Origin: Piper betle
Taxonomy: Eukaryota; Streptophyta; Magnoliopsida; Piperales; Piperaceae
DNA: 64,000 nt
Direction of reading: 5' to 3'
Assembly (NCBI GenBank): GCA_033002965.1
Contig: JAURVB010000724.1
Coordinates: forward strand, 29,860 to 93,859
Shown: positions 1 to 10,710 of the stretch, piece by piece
Layout: each line of letters opens with the position of its first letter
How positions within the stretch are numbered: position 1 is the first letter of the stretch
The notes under the pieces: model-generated
Databases searched by the model: none
Told to the model about the DNA's origin: nothing
The model's input: only the letters and a program-made list of their open reading frames with translations
Translations under genes and position numbers: made by a program

Positions 1-1400
1 ATGAGTTGAGGAAAAAGAAGACCGATAGATAGAAGAGAGAGAGACATAGAGAATTATTAGATTAAGCAAAAGATTAATATTATTTAATTTTTAATTTAAG
101 TTGTTAGTGTACTATAACGTTTAGTAAAACCTTGAGTCTCTAAATTTTTAAATTAAAAAAAGGAAGAGATATCTAGTAAAAAACTATTTGTAGTTTATTA
201 TATTAAGATAAATATATATATATATATATTATTAAGAATTAACTCTGCCAATGATTCTAATTTACTAGTCCCATTTATTAAGAATTCTTAAATTATAATC
301 TTAATCAAAAATTTACTTTCTACAATAATTATTAAAAATAAGTAGACAAAGTAAAGACTTCTTTTTTGAACAAAGGTAAAGACTTTTAGTTTAACTACGA
401 TTTACATGTAACTTTATGTTTTCAATTAGAATGCGAGTCCATGACATGGACATTATAGGCGTTACTTAGAAACAGCAAAAAATTTCCCACACTTTACATT
501 GATAGAGGCAATATCTAATAATTAAAAATCCACTCAAACCTCGATTGAAAATTTGATTGGAATCTTTTATAAAAAAATATTGAAATAATAAATAAACAAA
601 AATTCTAAACTAAGAATGTCAAAATAAGTACTTTACTATACTTTGGAATCAACGATGAAAATTAGTTTAATAAGCATCTTAAGCATATTAAAGATTTTTA
701 ATTTGAATAAAATTATTAAGACTGTTAATAAATAATAACTTTTCTCAAGTCATAATCCTAACAACTAAATTATTTCCTAAACTAGTTATTAAAAATAGTT
801 TTTTTAATATTGAAAGACTTCAAACTTGAGTAAATTGTATACATACATATATGAAAAATTGAAAACTTTTAATTGGATGTCAACACATGTCCTTTAACCA
901 TTTTACAATATTTATCTCCACCACATGAAGGCAACATTTGTTTCTAAATGGAACATCACAACACTTCCCACCGCAGGATTTGCGTATTGTAAATTTTTCA
1001 CTATCTATTATTATATTTTAATCCCTTTTTAATAGAAAATACTAATTAAATATTTATTTTAAATTTTACACTTTTTATGAGAAAATCAAGTTTTTTACGA
1101 TTTTAATTTTTTTATCTATATCTATCTATTTATATATATAAATATATAAAATTAAAAACTTTTAATACGGTGTTATAATATTTCATCTTACTATTTTAAA
1201 TATTATCCTTTATTTCTTATTTAAAAAAATATTAATTTCTTATTACTTTTTAATTATGATATGGCACGTGTCATACTCATAAAAATAAATTAAATTATAA
1301 TTTGAACTTTTTATTATTGCAATTTAAAGTAAAAAATCTAAATCATGTGAGGAGATTTAAAAACTAACGACTAATTAATAAATAATAGTACACATTTTAT
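1..1400. other. AT-rich intergenic DNA
   Basis: Strongly AT-rich sequence with short (TA)n runs (around 211-229 and 1131-1147). I see no open frame of useful length, no splice pattern and no terminal repeats. Confidence 0.6.
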
Positions 1401-1601
1401 TCGGCCCAATTTCGTTATACCGATGCATAATTTAATCAGGGCCAGGTTAGTACAAAGGAACAAGGCCACTTACAATGCAAGCCCACTTCCAGTTTTATCA
1501 GATCAAGATAAAGTGGTTGAGAAATCTTTGGTTGCACCGGAAACCATGATAGGAGGAAGGAAATCTCTCCATATTTGCAACTGGTTTGACTACTCCATCT
1601 C

Positions 1602-1609
1602 TATAAATA
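1602..1609 (+). promoter_or_regulatory. TATA box (TATAAATA) of a plant-type promoter
   Basis: A TATAAATA motif in the context CTATAAATAGAG matches the plant TATA consensus. It sits 30 bp before a pyrimidine/purine transition near 1632 that could be a transcription start, and just before the short frame at 1639-1734. This is inference from motif and spacing; the downstream gene looks broken, so the promoter may be a relic. Confidence 0.45.
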
Positions 1610-1638
1610 GAGAGGCACTCTCACCCGTAAAAATCAGA

Positions 1639-1734
1639 ATGAAAAGAGCCCTCTTCTTCTCCGTCGTGTGCATGCATCACGACGCCATTTTCCTTTCCCC
1701 CCCTTCCTGCCTTCCCACAATGCCAGAGCCGTGA
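1639..1734 (+). CDS. Short unrecognised ORF (31 aa) behind the TATA box
   Basis: The first ATG after the 1602 TATA box opens a 31-residue frame. It starts MKRALFFSVV, weakly like a signal peptide, and ends at TGA 1732-1734. It carries proline and serine near its C-terminus and no family signature. The same frame is open upstream to 1423, but that part lies before the promoter. It may be the first exon or 5' leader of the gene remnant continuing past the TRIM insertion (2441 onward). No function can be assigned. Confidence 0.2.
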   Translation: MKRALFFSVVCMHHDAIFLSPPSCLPTMPEP

Positions 1735-1804
1735 AGAGAAGTAGCTGCTGCCGGAGGGGAGGCTTGGAGAAGCCGACTGCCTTTGGGAGAGGAGATGAAG
1801 TCTC

Positions 1805-2014
1805 TGTTGGGTTTGTCCCACATCGGTCATAGAGATTGTTGGCGACTTGTATATAGGCTAATGGGAAAGCCTTATTCCTTAAGTTAACTTTTGGATTAAG
1901 AGAGGCCCGTGACACTATTGCGAGTTTCCTTTGGTTGTTTAAAATCCCTTTTGGGGGCCTGAAGGGTCCAACAGTGGTTTCGGAGCTTGGGTACGGGCCC
2001 ATAAGGGCCCAACA
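1805..2014 (+). repeat. 5' LTR of the TRIM
   Basis: Begins TG and ends CA; paired with 2230-2440 in direct orientation. It contains the TCCCACATCGG motif seen at the start of many plant small-LTR elements (from memory). Confidence 0.88.
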
Positions 2015-2016
2015 AG

Positions 2017-2030
2017 TGGTATCAGAGCCA
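2017..2030 (+). promoter_or_regulatory. TRIM primer-binding site (initiator tRNA-Met)
   Basis: TGGTATCAGAGCCA two bases after the 5' LTR matches the 3' end of plant initiator tRNA-Met, the usual primer of plant LTR retrotransposons. Confidence 0.9.
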
Positions 2031-2229
2031 AGTTCGAGCCGGGTTTGTCTACGCCGATAGTTGTTGTTTCCTTCGTGGAACCACGCCGATAGTTGTTGTA
2101 TAGTTGTTGTTTCCTTCATGGGTTCCACCTGATGATTTGAGGGGAGTTTGCCAGGTGGGTACCGTCTGATTTAAGGAAAGTTGTTAGATGGTGATTGTTT
2201 CGGGCCACGCCCGATGTGTGAAGGGGAGT

Positions 2230-2440
2230 TGTTGGGTTTGTCCCACATCGGTCGTAGAGGTTGTTGGCAACTTGTATATAGGCTAATAGGAAAGCCTTAT
2301 TCCTTAAGTTAACTTTTGGATTAAGAGAGGCCCGTGACACCTATTTCAAGTTTCCTTTGGTTGTTTAAAGTCCCTTTTGGGGGCCCGAAGGGTCCAACAA
2401 TGGTTTCGGAGCTTGGGTGCGGGCCCATAAGGGCCCAATA
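2230..2440 (+). repeat. 3' LTR of the TRIM
   Basis: Direct repeat of 1805-2014, ending CAATA instead of CAACA; preceded by the purine run at about 2219-2228. Confidence 0.87.
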
Positions 2441-2890
2441 GCCTCAAGTCCTCGCTGTCAAACCTTCATCAATCAACACATTAATCTTTGATTGTTTGAG
2501 TGGCCGGCGGACGATCCCAAGAAGCCCTGCCGCTGCTACCATCCCCTTGCTGGGTGGAGCCTGCCAGAGCGCGTTGGAGTCTTACTACTATAGCCTCATC
2601 GGAGCCATATCAGATTGTTATTGTTGTTCTTCACCAGGAGGAGAAGTACCACTGGTGGGGGGCACTACCCATGATGCCGAGAAGATCTCCTCCTTGCAAC
2701 CTTGTTTTTGCTAGGAGTCGCATTGAGAAGTCTTGTCACTGTTAGAGGCTGTGCTGTGAAGCCGCTTTACCTGCACCACGATGGAAAGTTGCTAGTGTCG
2801 AAGAGAACCATGCTGCCACATAGCAGCATCGCCGCCGGAGGCGATCGAGACTATTGCCATGTATCAGGCCCGTTAGAATTTTTATTTTAA

Positions 2891-3264
2891 TATTACTTGG
2901 TCATAATGTATATTTTGTATACTATAATTCAAATATATTAATTAATGATATAATTAAGGTTATTCTTTAAATACGGTGTTCTTTGATCTTTGTATATTTT
3001 TTCTATTTTTGTCTGCGATCACAATGGAATAGCAACCGGAGGTGTGATTTATTTATCATAAATATATTTATGATGGATTTACACTTGTCGCCGTGAAGCT
3101 GTGTCATGTTGCCCTCATGTTGCTGTGAAATTCATGTTCTGCCCGTATCAAACTCAGTCGTCATGTTGCCGTCACCAAGCCGGAGACTATTTGTGCTGTT
3201 AAAGTAAGAGACGCCAAACGCCAAGGTGACTTCGAGAGAGGACTTACATCCCTGTCTGAAAGTG
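2891..3264. other. Intergenic DNA between gene remnant and element A1
   Basis: AT-rich to about 3060, then moderately GC-rich with repeated wording such as TGTTGCC and TGTCATGTTGCC. I found no gene or terminal repeat. Its right edge is the target duplication of A1 (AAGTG, 3260-3264). Confidence 0.5.
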
Positions 3265-5309
3265 TGTAAAACCCATAACTCGAGGAAAGGGTATAAAGTG
3301 TATGACTCGAGTTGTACCGAGACATGAACCATGAGTGCCCAAGTATATGACTATTTTTTTGGATTTTTTATAAATTATTACGAGTTAGTAATTATTTTTA
3401 ACTTGAGTCGGAATCAACCCTGACCTTTTCCCTGACCACTCACCTTTCCAGAGACCAGACCGGAATAGAGCCCAGTGTCACCCATCTTGGTCGGATCTTC
3501 TGTCAAACTCACCCCGAACTTCAGACACTATCGAGCACCGAATTCGAGCTCCGAGACACACGACGAACCCTAACCGTCGTCAATTGCCGATGACAAGAGA
3601 TATAATTAATTCTGACTTAATTAAGGGAAATAATTATTAGCATAGTATGATAGGATTAATGAATTGATGAGTTTGCTATTTTATTATAAATAAAAATATG
3701 AAATTTGCTTGATTGAAGTATATTAAAACAAATTCTAAGGAACTAATTAGATAAACTAAGTAATTATCGTAATCTAATGCATTGTAGATTTGTGAATGCT
3801 TCATGAACGGTGTTAGCTTCTATATTTGATGTATAGGTACAGAGTAGGAGTTCACCGCCTAGGCGCGTGGACATGATTTGAGCTTCTACCAGGTTCGTTT
3901 AAAAATCATTTTCTGCTTTACGCTCTATTCTATTTCGTATTATTTTATTACTTGTAGGACAAGTTAAGTGGTGTTTTATCGGATCCCACCGGGTCCATTT
4001 AATCAATCAGTTTTCTGGATTAGTAACCCTCGAGGATGAGATCCATCGAGTATGTTTCAAAAACAAGATCCACCACAAGTTGTATTTAGGCCTATTGTAT
4101 AAATCCCTTCCCAAGCCTATACATATATATATATAATTTTTATCGCATTTTAGGGAGATGAGAGATAGGAGAACCGACTCGCACATACCATGAGTGGGTG
4201 CATGTACCAGTCAAAGTAGGCTCTGAGGTTACTCACACCTAGAGAACGTAGAGGTTTATGGGTATTGTTTAGTACATCAGATGTCCGCACTTCTGGTTCA
4301 AAGGGTATTAAAGGTGACTGCCAGAGAGTACTCGGCCTTCATGCTTAGGGCAAGAGAATTATGGAGGAAAGGAGAGGGCTTAGGATATACTAGTAGTCCC
4401 GAGGGACCTAAAAATGAAATGAGAAAATTCCGAGAGAGGCATTAGCATTAGTAGAGTTTGGAATGCTACCGGGTCTATTGCCTGGTGGCTCCTCAGTAGG
4501 TGCCCTTCAAAGACTTCTAGTGAAGTATATGAATGTTTTTCTTTATATGAGAGTTAGCTCTCAGAGCCAATTTGATATTAATTATTATATTTTGGACCAG
4601 AAACACTTGTTACTGATGTTATAATATATGTAAGTGATGATCATGACTAGAATGTGTCAGCCTGGACGTAGGAGCAATGATGTCTCTTGCACACATACAT
4701 GTCAGACGATAGAATATTAATGTTTTGTTGATCTTGTGATTATATTGAGAATGATTTAATGTAACGCAAGGTATGACAATATGATGTGATATGATATCAG
4801 TAGCAGAATTTCTAATTTTGACATTTGAATATATATGTTTTAGTAAATATGTTTAGATATTAAATACGTACAACAAGTAAGGCCTAGAATTGAATGCGAA
4901 AAGTGAATAGAATGCACAGATGTGTTGAGAGCCAACATTCAGAATAACTTATGCAACAAATTAGAATTTTGTGTGAATGTCAATGCGTGATATATTTATA
5001 TATATTTATACATGTTGATTTAATAGGGTGGCCCTTAATTGCACTTTTAGGGGAGACTTTATCCGTTTTATTTTATGAATTTTATCGATTTTATCGTAGT
5101 TATTTTGGTATGTAAACTGCTTGTCATATCATTCATGTAGTTAGCATGTTAGGGATTTTGTACATTCATCCATGTAAAGCGATTGACATCTTCAATCTCG
5201 AGACGCCGAGAGTAGATTAGTATGAATTGGGTTTAGGTTAGCTGACCCAACCAGGGCTAGTGACATTCCGGTTTAGTTCCCGAGCATGAACTAGATTTGG
5301 GGTGTTACA
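3265..5309 (+). repeat. 5' LTR of element A1
   Basis: Starts TGTAAAACCCATAACTCGAG and ends GATTTGGGGTGTTACA. It lacks much of the GC-rich U3 block present in other family A copies, so it is shorter (about 2.05 kb). It retains the CGCCTAGGCG palindrome near 3859, the AAGTGG/CCCAC stem near 3966 and the structured segment after about 4160. Confidence 0.85.
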
Positions 5310-5489
5310 ATTTTTGGTATCGGTCAATTCAATTGGAAGATATTTTCATACGTCATGTGTGTGCAAAAATTGCTCCAAGTCCAGCTGGCAAGTATATATT
5401 CATATCCTTGTTGTCTTTGATTTATAGATTTCTCATCAATGGGTAGTGTGACAGTATTTTCAGGATTGGATCAGTGAATAGGAGTAATA

Positions 5490-6861
5490 TTGGTAAGAAC
5501 TCAAAGAACTCAAAGTACTCAAAATAGGACTCCATCGCCTCCTTCTCCCAAACAAGCTAGCCCTACTCATGTTCACAGCGAGACAATGCCTAGCCGATCA
5601 AGAGACACACTGCTACCAGGAGATCCTAGTGAGCCAGGCTCAGTAAGCCGTCGTAGTAGGAGTCATCGTAGTGGAAGCCGCCACAGTGGTAGAAGCCATC
5701 AGACCGAACGGAGGCTGCCATTGCTCGGTTGGCAGAGGTACAAATACAAATGCAATAGAGTCAGGAGGAATTCCGGATAGAACTACGACAAATAGCTCTC
5801 ACTTTAGGATTAACAAAGAAGAAATTAGTTGTGTCTAATGAGACTTGAAGGGAGCCTACAGTTCCCATAGGCCTTCCTCCACCGCTACATCGAGAGACCA
5901 CTCCTACAACAATTCCACCAGTCATCCTGCTTCAAGCAAGAAGGTGTCCAGAGGGTAGTGGACCTCGAGGAAATTATAGTGAACAAATACGTGCCCCAGG
6001 GTTTGGTTATACTCCAATAGGGGCAGTATCGCCATTTTTGCAATTCGAGACTGGTAAAGGATCAAACAAATTGGTAGGTGATAGAAATCTCGAATTATGG
6101 CAATATGAGCAGTTCGTGAAGAATGGAGGACGCCCATTCATGGGAAAACTGGATGTAGAAGAAGCTTTCTCGTGGATTTCATCAGCCATTGGCGTATTAG
6201 GAAGTATGGCATGTCCGATGAAGCACCACGTACAGATTATTGCAGGAGCATTACAAAATAAGTCTAGAATATGGTGGGATTCAGTCAAGGCCTTTACATT
6301 TACAAGCAGGCAACCTCAAAATGTGACACGGGACGAATTCAAAGTTAAGTTTTATGGAAATGTTTTCCTTCTAATGTAGTAAGAGGAAAGAAAGTGACTT
6401 TCAGACACTTAGACAGGGACCCATAGTGTGGCACAGTGTGAAGCCCGATTCAGAGCATTGGAAAGATTTACACTGGATTTAGTGCCAACAGAACAACGAA
6501 GAGTCGAGCACTTTTATGGAGGTCTACACTATGAGATTCATCTAGTACTAATTGACAGGATATTTGTCCCTTTTGGGGATGTGGTGTGAGCCGCAAGTGA
6601 AGCCAAGCGAATCTTGGCTACTCGACCCGCCGAGACTATAATCAGATAATACAACACCCTCAACAATATCAATCAGATCAGGGGACACAACAAAGGCAAA
6701 GGATAGATGTTCTAGCTTCAATGAGAGCCATGGATGGACAAGTTCAGGAGAGTAGACACCCAAAATGTCAGAACTATGGACGCCGTCACGGAGGAATATG
6801 CAGAGCGGGTACATATGCATGCTTTAGATGTGGTCAACCGGGACATCGGGTAGTAGAATGT
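5490..6861 (+). pseudogene. gag: Ty3/gypsy gag remnant with CCHC zinc knuckle (element A1)
   Basis: Gag forms the retrotransposon capsid and binds RNA. A basic, Ser/Pro/Arg-rich N-terminal piece is open from 5490 (no ATG, TTG at that point) to 5780. The capsid-like part follows: the frame at 6038-6379 has FVKNGGRPFMGKLD, AEEAF-like VEEAFSWI, and ARIWW-like KSRIWWDS, the usual plant Ty3 gag order. After a frameshift near 6430 the pattern continues with EARFRALERF and VEHFYGGLHYEI. The CCHC knuckle CFRCGQPGHRVVEC is at 6820-6861. Several stops and frameshifts break the frame. The family is well known; the assignment comes from these visible motifs. Confidence 0.85.
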
Positions 6862-7289
6862 TTGACTGCTTAGTGACAACAGCCAACCCTTCCGGCATCA
6901 CCAGAGTGACTAATGCTTCCAGCTACCCCATTGCAATAGCAAAGAGGCCATCATAACCAAGGACTGGGACAGAGAGGTAGTGGTCAGCAGTCATCGAGAC
7001 AACAACAAAGGGGTCTGAATGAGGGAGGAATGATGGATGCCATGACAAGATAAGAACAACCTGCCTTGGATCAGAGAGGAATGTGATAACACCACCAGTA
7101 GGACTATCCACTTCAGCACCACTATGGGCAGTGGGGATAGACACAGCCACAATTGCTGAAGCACTAGAGGATACGATAGACGTGACAGGTGTGCACACAT
7201 TTCACTTCAAATTTCAGGCTTAGTAGATAGCTACAAGAGTGAAGCCTCCTTAATCTAAATTTTCAAGGAAGATTTTTATGAGGGAAAGT
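6862..7289 (+). other. Post-gag spacer and polypurine tract of A1
   Basis: Glutamine-rich coding debris (reading QQSSRQQQRG in one frame) follows the zinc knuckle, then the sequence passes directly to a purine run GAGGGAAAGT just before the 3' LTR. No protease or reverse transcriptase motif is present, so pol was lost before or during spread of this copy. Confidence 0.6.
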
Positions 7290-8431
7290 TGTAAAACTCA
7301 TGACTTGAGTCAGGGTTTTATAATTTCAACCGGTCAATTCAACCGTTATTTTTAGTCCAATCAATTTTAGAACACGCGTACCAAGCCAAGGCAGGTCATG
7401 TGTTATGAACCTCAGAGTTATGTGTGCCCAAGTATATGATGATAACATGAGTAATACAGCAGTAGAATGAGTTATCAGAATATATGAGAATATGCCCAGA
7501 TTTTCTTTATTTATTTTAATATTAGATCGTAGAATTATTTTTTAGGCAAAATAATGCATTAAGACGCATTATGGGCAGTTTGGGTGGGTCATTAATTATA
7601 GAGCATGTCATTATGATGTTATGGTGTGTATTATGTTTTATCAGATTTTCCCCTATTTTTTGGGATTTTTAGGAATTATTATGAGTTATTTATTAATTTT
7701 AACTTGAGCCAGAGTCGAGTCAAGTCAAGTTCTATGTATGAGACGACCCCCGACATTCTCCCCGACCACTCATCTTCTCCACCGACCACTCATTTTCTCC
7801 CCCTGACCACTCGTTTTCCCCGACCGCTCATTTTCTCCCCCAACCACTCATTTTCTCTCCCAGACCACTTGTCTTCTCCCCCCAACACTTTTATATACCA
7901 AACCCATGACACCACCCCTTTACATGTCGCCGATTCTACCGTCATCGTTGCCTCAATGTCGTCGACCATCGCACGACCTTTCCCGATCGGACCAGAGCCC
8001 AGTGCCACCCCCAACCGGATCTTCCACCGAACTCACCCACTCAAACCTGATCGAACTTCAAACACTATCGAGCACCGAATTCGAACTACGAGACATGCAA
8101 CAAACCCTAAACATCGTTGATTGCCAATGACGAGAGCAATAATTAACTCCGATTTAATTTATTAAGGGTGATAATTATTAGCACAGTATGATAGTGTTAA
8201 TGAATTGACAAATATGCTATTTTATTATAAATAAAAATATAAAATTTGCTTGATTGAAGTGTATTAAAGCAAGTGCTAAGGAACTAATTAGATAAACTAA
8301 GTAATTGTCGTCATATAATGCAACGTAGCATAGGAAAACTTATGTACAATTTATGATTGATATGGGTATGCTATATGATGTGTGAATGGTTCATGGGCGG
8401 GCGTTAGCTTCTAGATTTGATGTGTAGGTGC
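7290..8431 (+). repeat. 3' LTR of A1, left part
   Basis: Starts TGTAAAACTCATGACTTGAG; interrupted after GTGTAGGTGC at 8431 by element A2 and resumes at 17942 with GGTACGGAGTAGG. Other family A copies read GTGTAGGTACGGAGTAGG without a break, confirming the split. Confidence 0.87.
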
Positions 8432-8869
8432 TGTAAAACCCGCAATTCGAGTCAGGGTTTTTATTCAGAACCGGTCGCTTCGACTGTTATTTTCGAGTCA
8501 AGTCAGTTTCAGAACACGTGTACTGAGCCGACGCCAGTCGTGTGTATGAGCTATGAGGGTCATGCGTACCCAAGTATATGATGATAACGTCATGAACACA
8601 GCAGATCAGAATGAGTTATCGAACATATAAGAGTATGCCAGTTGTTTTTTATTTTTATATATAGTAGATGGTAGAATTAGTTTATGCCATTAACGCGTTA
8701 GGACGCGTTACGAGCAGTTTGGGTGGGGTTGATAGTTCTAGAGCATATCATTATGATGTTTTGGTGTTTGGTTGATTTTATGGGATTTTTTCATGATTTT
8801 TTAGGATTTAATACGACTTAGTTATTATTCTTAACTCGAGCCGGACACGAGTCAAATATTATTTATGAC

Positions 8870-9550
8870 TTTGCCACCGAGACCTTTTCTTTTCTCCCCG
8901 ACATCTTTTTCCCCAAACCCTGATTGGCGGCCCATTTTCTTGTCGTTGCCACAAGGCCGACGCCGTGGTGTTGCCATTGCCGCCCCGACCAGTCCCGACC
9001 GCTGCCAGGCCGTTGTGACTCCGGAATCGTCGTGGCTACGTTTCGTGCCGCGTTGCCGATTCTGGCGGCAGCGATGGTCACAGCCACCATCCAGTGGTTA
9101 CCTCAGACACCATTGACCACCCAGTGACCTTTCCTGACCGGAACGGAGGCCATCGCTGCCCAAGACGGCCGGATCGAGTCCACCCATTGATGTCGCCTCT
9201 GTTTTGCCATTTTTCAGCAAGCCGCCACCTCTGCCAACCAAGTCGACACCATAGATGCATCGGGTTCACCGAGCCGGTTCCAATGGTACCCAATATGACC
9301 CCTACCCAGCCAGGAGACGCCGCCAGTGATTGTTGCCGGAAAACTGCCGGTAGTTGCCGGAAAACTACTAAAACCTACCGCAAAACCGCCGGAACACTAC
9401 CGGAAAACCATATTTGCTAGGAGTTTGTTGGATCTTCCATGGAGCTCATCCAGTCGATCCCAATCGAACTGTCGGACGCCGACGAGCGACAAATTCGAGC
9501 TCCGAGACTCGCGACGGAACCCTAGTCGTCGCCGATTGCCGACGACGTGA
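8870..9550 (+). other. GC-rich block in U3 of the A2 5' LTR
   Basis: About 680 bp rich in GCC/CCG/CGCC trinucleotides inside an otherwise AT-rich LTR. Short open frames occur on both strands simply because stops are rare here, and they are not conserved between copies. Equivalent blocks occur at 15420-16080, 29130-29500, 33000-33680, 56910-57590 and 58630-59050. Most end in a CCCTAG motif followed by CGTCGCCGATTGCCGACGAC. Probably promoter or leader sequence, perhaps captured from a host gene. Confidence 0.6.
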
Positions 9551-10023
9551 GGTATAATTACCTCTGAATTTATAATTTAAACTTCATGATTGTTAGCACA
9601 GCATGCTAGGGTTGGTTTATTGATGTGATTAATGCTTAATTATGGATAAAACGATGAGTTGCATGATGAGATTAAGTGTGAATGAAGAGTAAGTGATCTA
9701 ATGAGAGCATGATAAGTGACTACGACGTAAGTTAGAAAAACGTAATAAAATTAGTATGAATAGGATGAGTTAGAATTATTTTTACATCTATGATTATTTG
9801 GTTGTAGCTGGATACTATTTGTATTTTGAGTGTGATGTTCATTGTGTGTGATGCATCATTTAGTTAGCGGGCGTTAGTATTTAGTTTTGATGTGTAGGTA
9901 CGGAGTAGGAGCTCGCCGCCTAGGCGCGATGACACGCTTGGAGCTTCTACCAGGTCCGTTTAGGACTCGTCTCTGTTTTACGTTCTCTTCTATTGTATGT
10001 TTATTTTATTATTTGCAGGACGG

Positions 10024-10055
10024 GTTAAGTGGCATTTTATTGGATCCCACTTAAC
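10024..10055 (+). promoter_or_regulatory. Conserved U3 palindrome GTTAAGTGG...CCACTTAAC
   Basis: Nine-base inverted repeat with a 14-base spacer, about 95 bp upstream of the LTR TATA box. The same structure occurs at 16560-16591 and near 18069, 30023, 34145, 58077, 59530 and, diverged, 63362. Position before the TATA suggests a factor-binding site rather than an RNA stem. Confidence 0.5.
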
Positions 10056-10147
10056 TCGGGCCATTTAACCGAATAGTTTTCCGGATTAATAACCCCTCGA
10101 GGATGATTTCGAAAACAAGATCCACCACAAGTTGCCTTCGGGCCTAT

Positions 10148-10155
10148 TATATAAA
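10148..10155 (+). promoter_or_regulatory. LTR TATA box (TATATAAA), A2 5' LTR
   Basis: TATATAAATCCC is preserved in family A LTRs, also at 16699, 34285 and 59671 with the same downstream spacing. It likely marks the U3/R boundary region, with transcription starting about 30 bp downstream. Confidence 0.55.
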
Positions 10156-10195
10156 TCCCTACCCAGGCCTATATATATAGTTTTATCAGTTTTCA

Positions 10196-10710
10196 GTGAG
10201 ACGAGAGATGGAGAAACCGACTGCACGTACCATGAGCGGATGTCGTGACAGTCAAAGCGGGCTCTGGATTAGTGCCAGCAGACTGTTCCATTCCCGAGGG
10301 ATCCTGACAACTCCGCGTTTGAGTTCCTCACACCCAGAGAACGTGGAGGTTTACGGGTACTATTTAGTACAGCGCATGTCCGGACTTGTGGTTCAAAGGG
10401 TACTAAAGGTGACTGCCTGAGAGTACTCGGCCTTCGTGCTCAAGGCCAGGAGAAATATGGAGGTAAGGAGAGGGCTTAGGATTTGAGACCAGAAAATGAA
10501 GTAAGAAAATGCCGAGAGCGGCATCAGCAGCAGCAGATCAGTAAGTTCGGGATGCTACTGGGTCTGCAGCCCAGTGGCTCCTCAGTAGGTGCCCTTCAGA
10601 GTGTTCACGTGGAGTATATGATGTTTTCTTTCATATGAGAGTTTGCTCTCATAGCCAGCTTGTTATAGTTATTTTATTTTCCGGACCAGTAACACTTGTT
10701 ACTGACGTGT
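10196..10710 (+). ncRNA. Candidate structured RNA segment of the family A LTR
   Basis: Just downstream of the TATA box lies one of the best conserved parts of the LTR. It contains several small inverted repeats: GGCCTT/AAGGCC (10429-10447), TGCCG/CGGCA (10510-10523), ATGAGAG/CTCTCAT (10635-10652) and CAGTAACA/TGTTACTG (10687-10704). In divergent copies some stems keep pairing with different bases, such as GGAAAT/ATTTCC at 54954-54968. Function unknown; packaging, dimerisation or RNA stability are possibilities. It may also be read as a 70-residue frame (10208-10420). Confidence 0.4.
10208..10420 (+). CDS. Recurrent 70-aa ORF of the family A LTR (unproven)
   Basis: From ATG 10208 the frame begins MEKPTARTMSGCRDSQSG and runs 70 residues to TGA 10418-10420. 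The same frame, same length, is intact in A4 (34346-34558) and A8 (59732-59944); it is shifted in the A2 3' LTR (from 16762) and in A7 (from 60954). No signal peptide, membrane segment or family motif is visible. Nearly all differences between copies that I can see change the amino acid, which argues against selection on protein and for conservation of the nucleotide sequence instead. Basic, Ser/Arg-rich. Confidence 0.2.
   Translation: MEKPTARTMSGCRDSQSGLWISASRLFHSRGILTTPRLSSSHPENVEVYGYYLVQRMSGLVVQRVLKVTA

Larger units (their letters stand above)
1805..2440 (+). mobile_element. TRIM (terminal-repeat retrotransposon in miniature), complete
   Basis: Two direct repeats of about 210 bp (1805-2014 and 2230-2440) both begin TGTTGGGTTTGTCCCACATC and end GGGCCCAACA or GGGCCCAATA. 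The first is followed by a primer-binding site TGGTATCAGAGCCA (2017-2030), complementary to initiator tRNA-Met. The second is preceded by a purine run GAAGGGGAG (about 2219-2228), a polypurine tract. Flanking 5-bp target duplications are GTCTC (1800-1804) and GCCTC (2441-2445), one mismatch. The interior is only about 215 bp and has no gag or pol, so it must have been mobilised in trans. The LTRs differ at only a few positions by eye. Confidence 0.9.
1735..2890 (+). pseudogene. Possible transcribed gene remnant, split by a TRIM element
   Basis: The segments 1735-1804 and 2441-2880 are more GC-rich than their surroundings and contain short frames, for example one open from a GTG at 2496 to 2714. 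A TRIM inserted between them. The frames change several times and end in AT-rich DNA near 2880, as expected for a decayed transcription unit with the 1602 TATA box as promoter. I do not recognise the protein. It could equally be a non-coding transcript or fortuitous GC-rich sequence. Confidence 0.25.

Noticed and set aside
8863..9550. Several 67-108 codon frames in the GC-rich LTR block
   Set aside because: Open on both strands and not conserved in length or frame in the other LTR copies.
10196..10710. A 5S rRNA-derived segment as in Cassandra elements
   Set aside because: No match to the 5S internal promoter wording; the stems are arranged differently.
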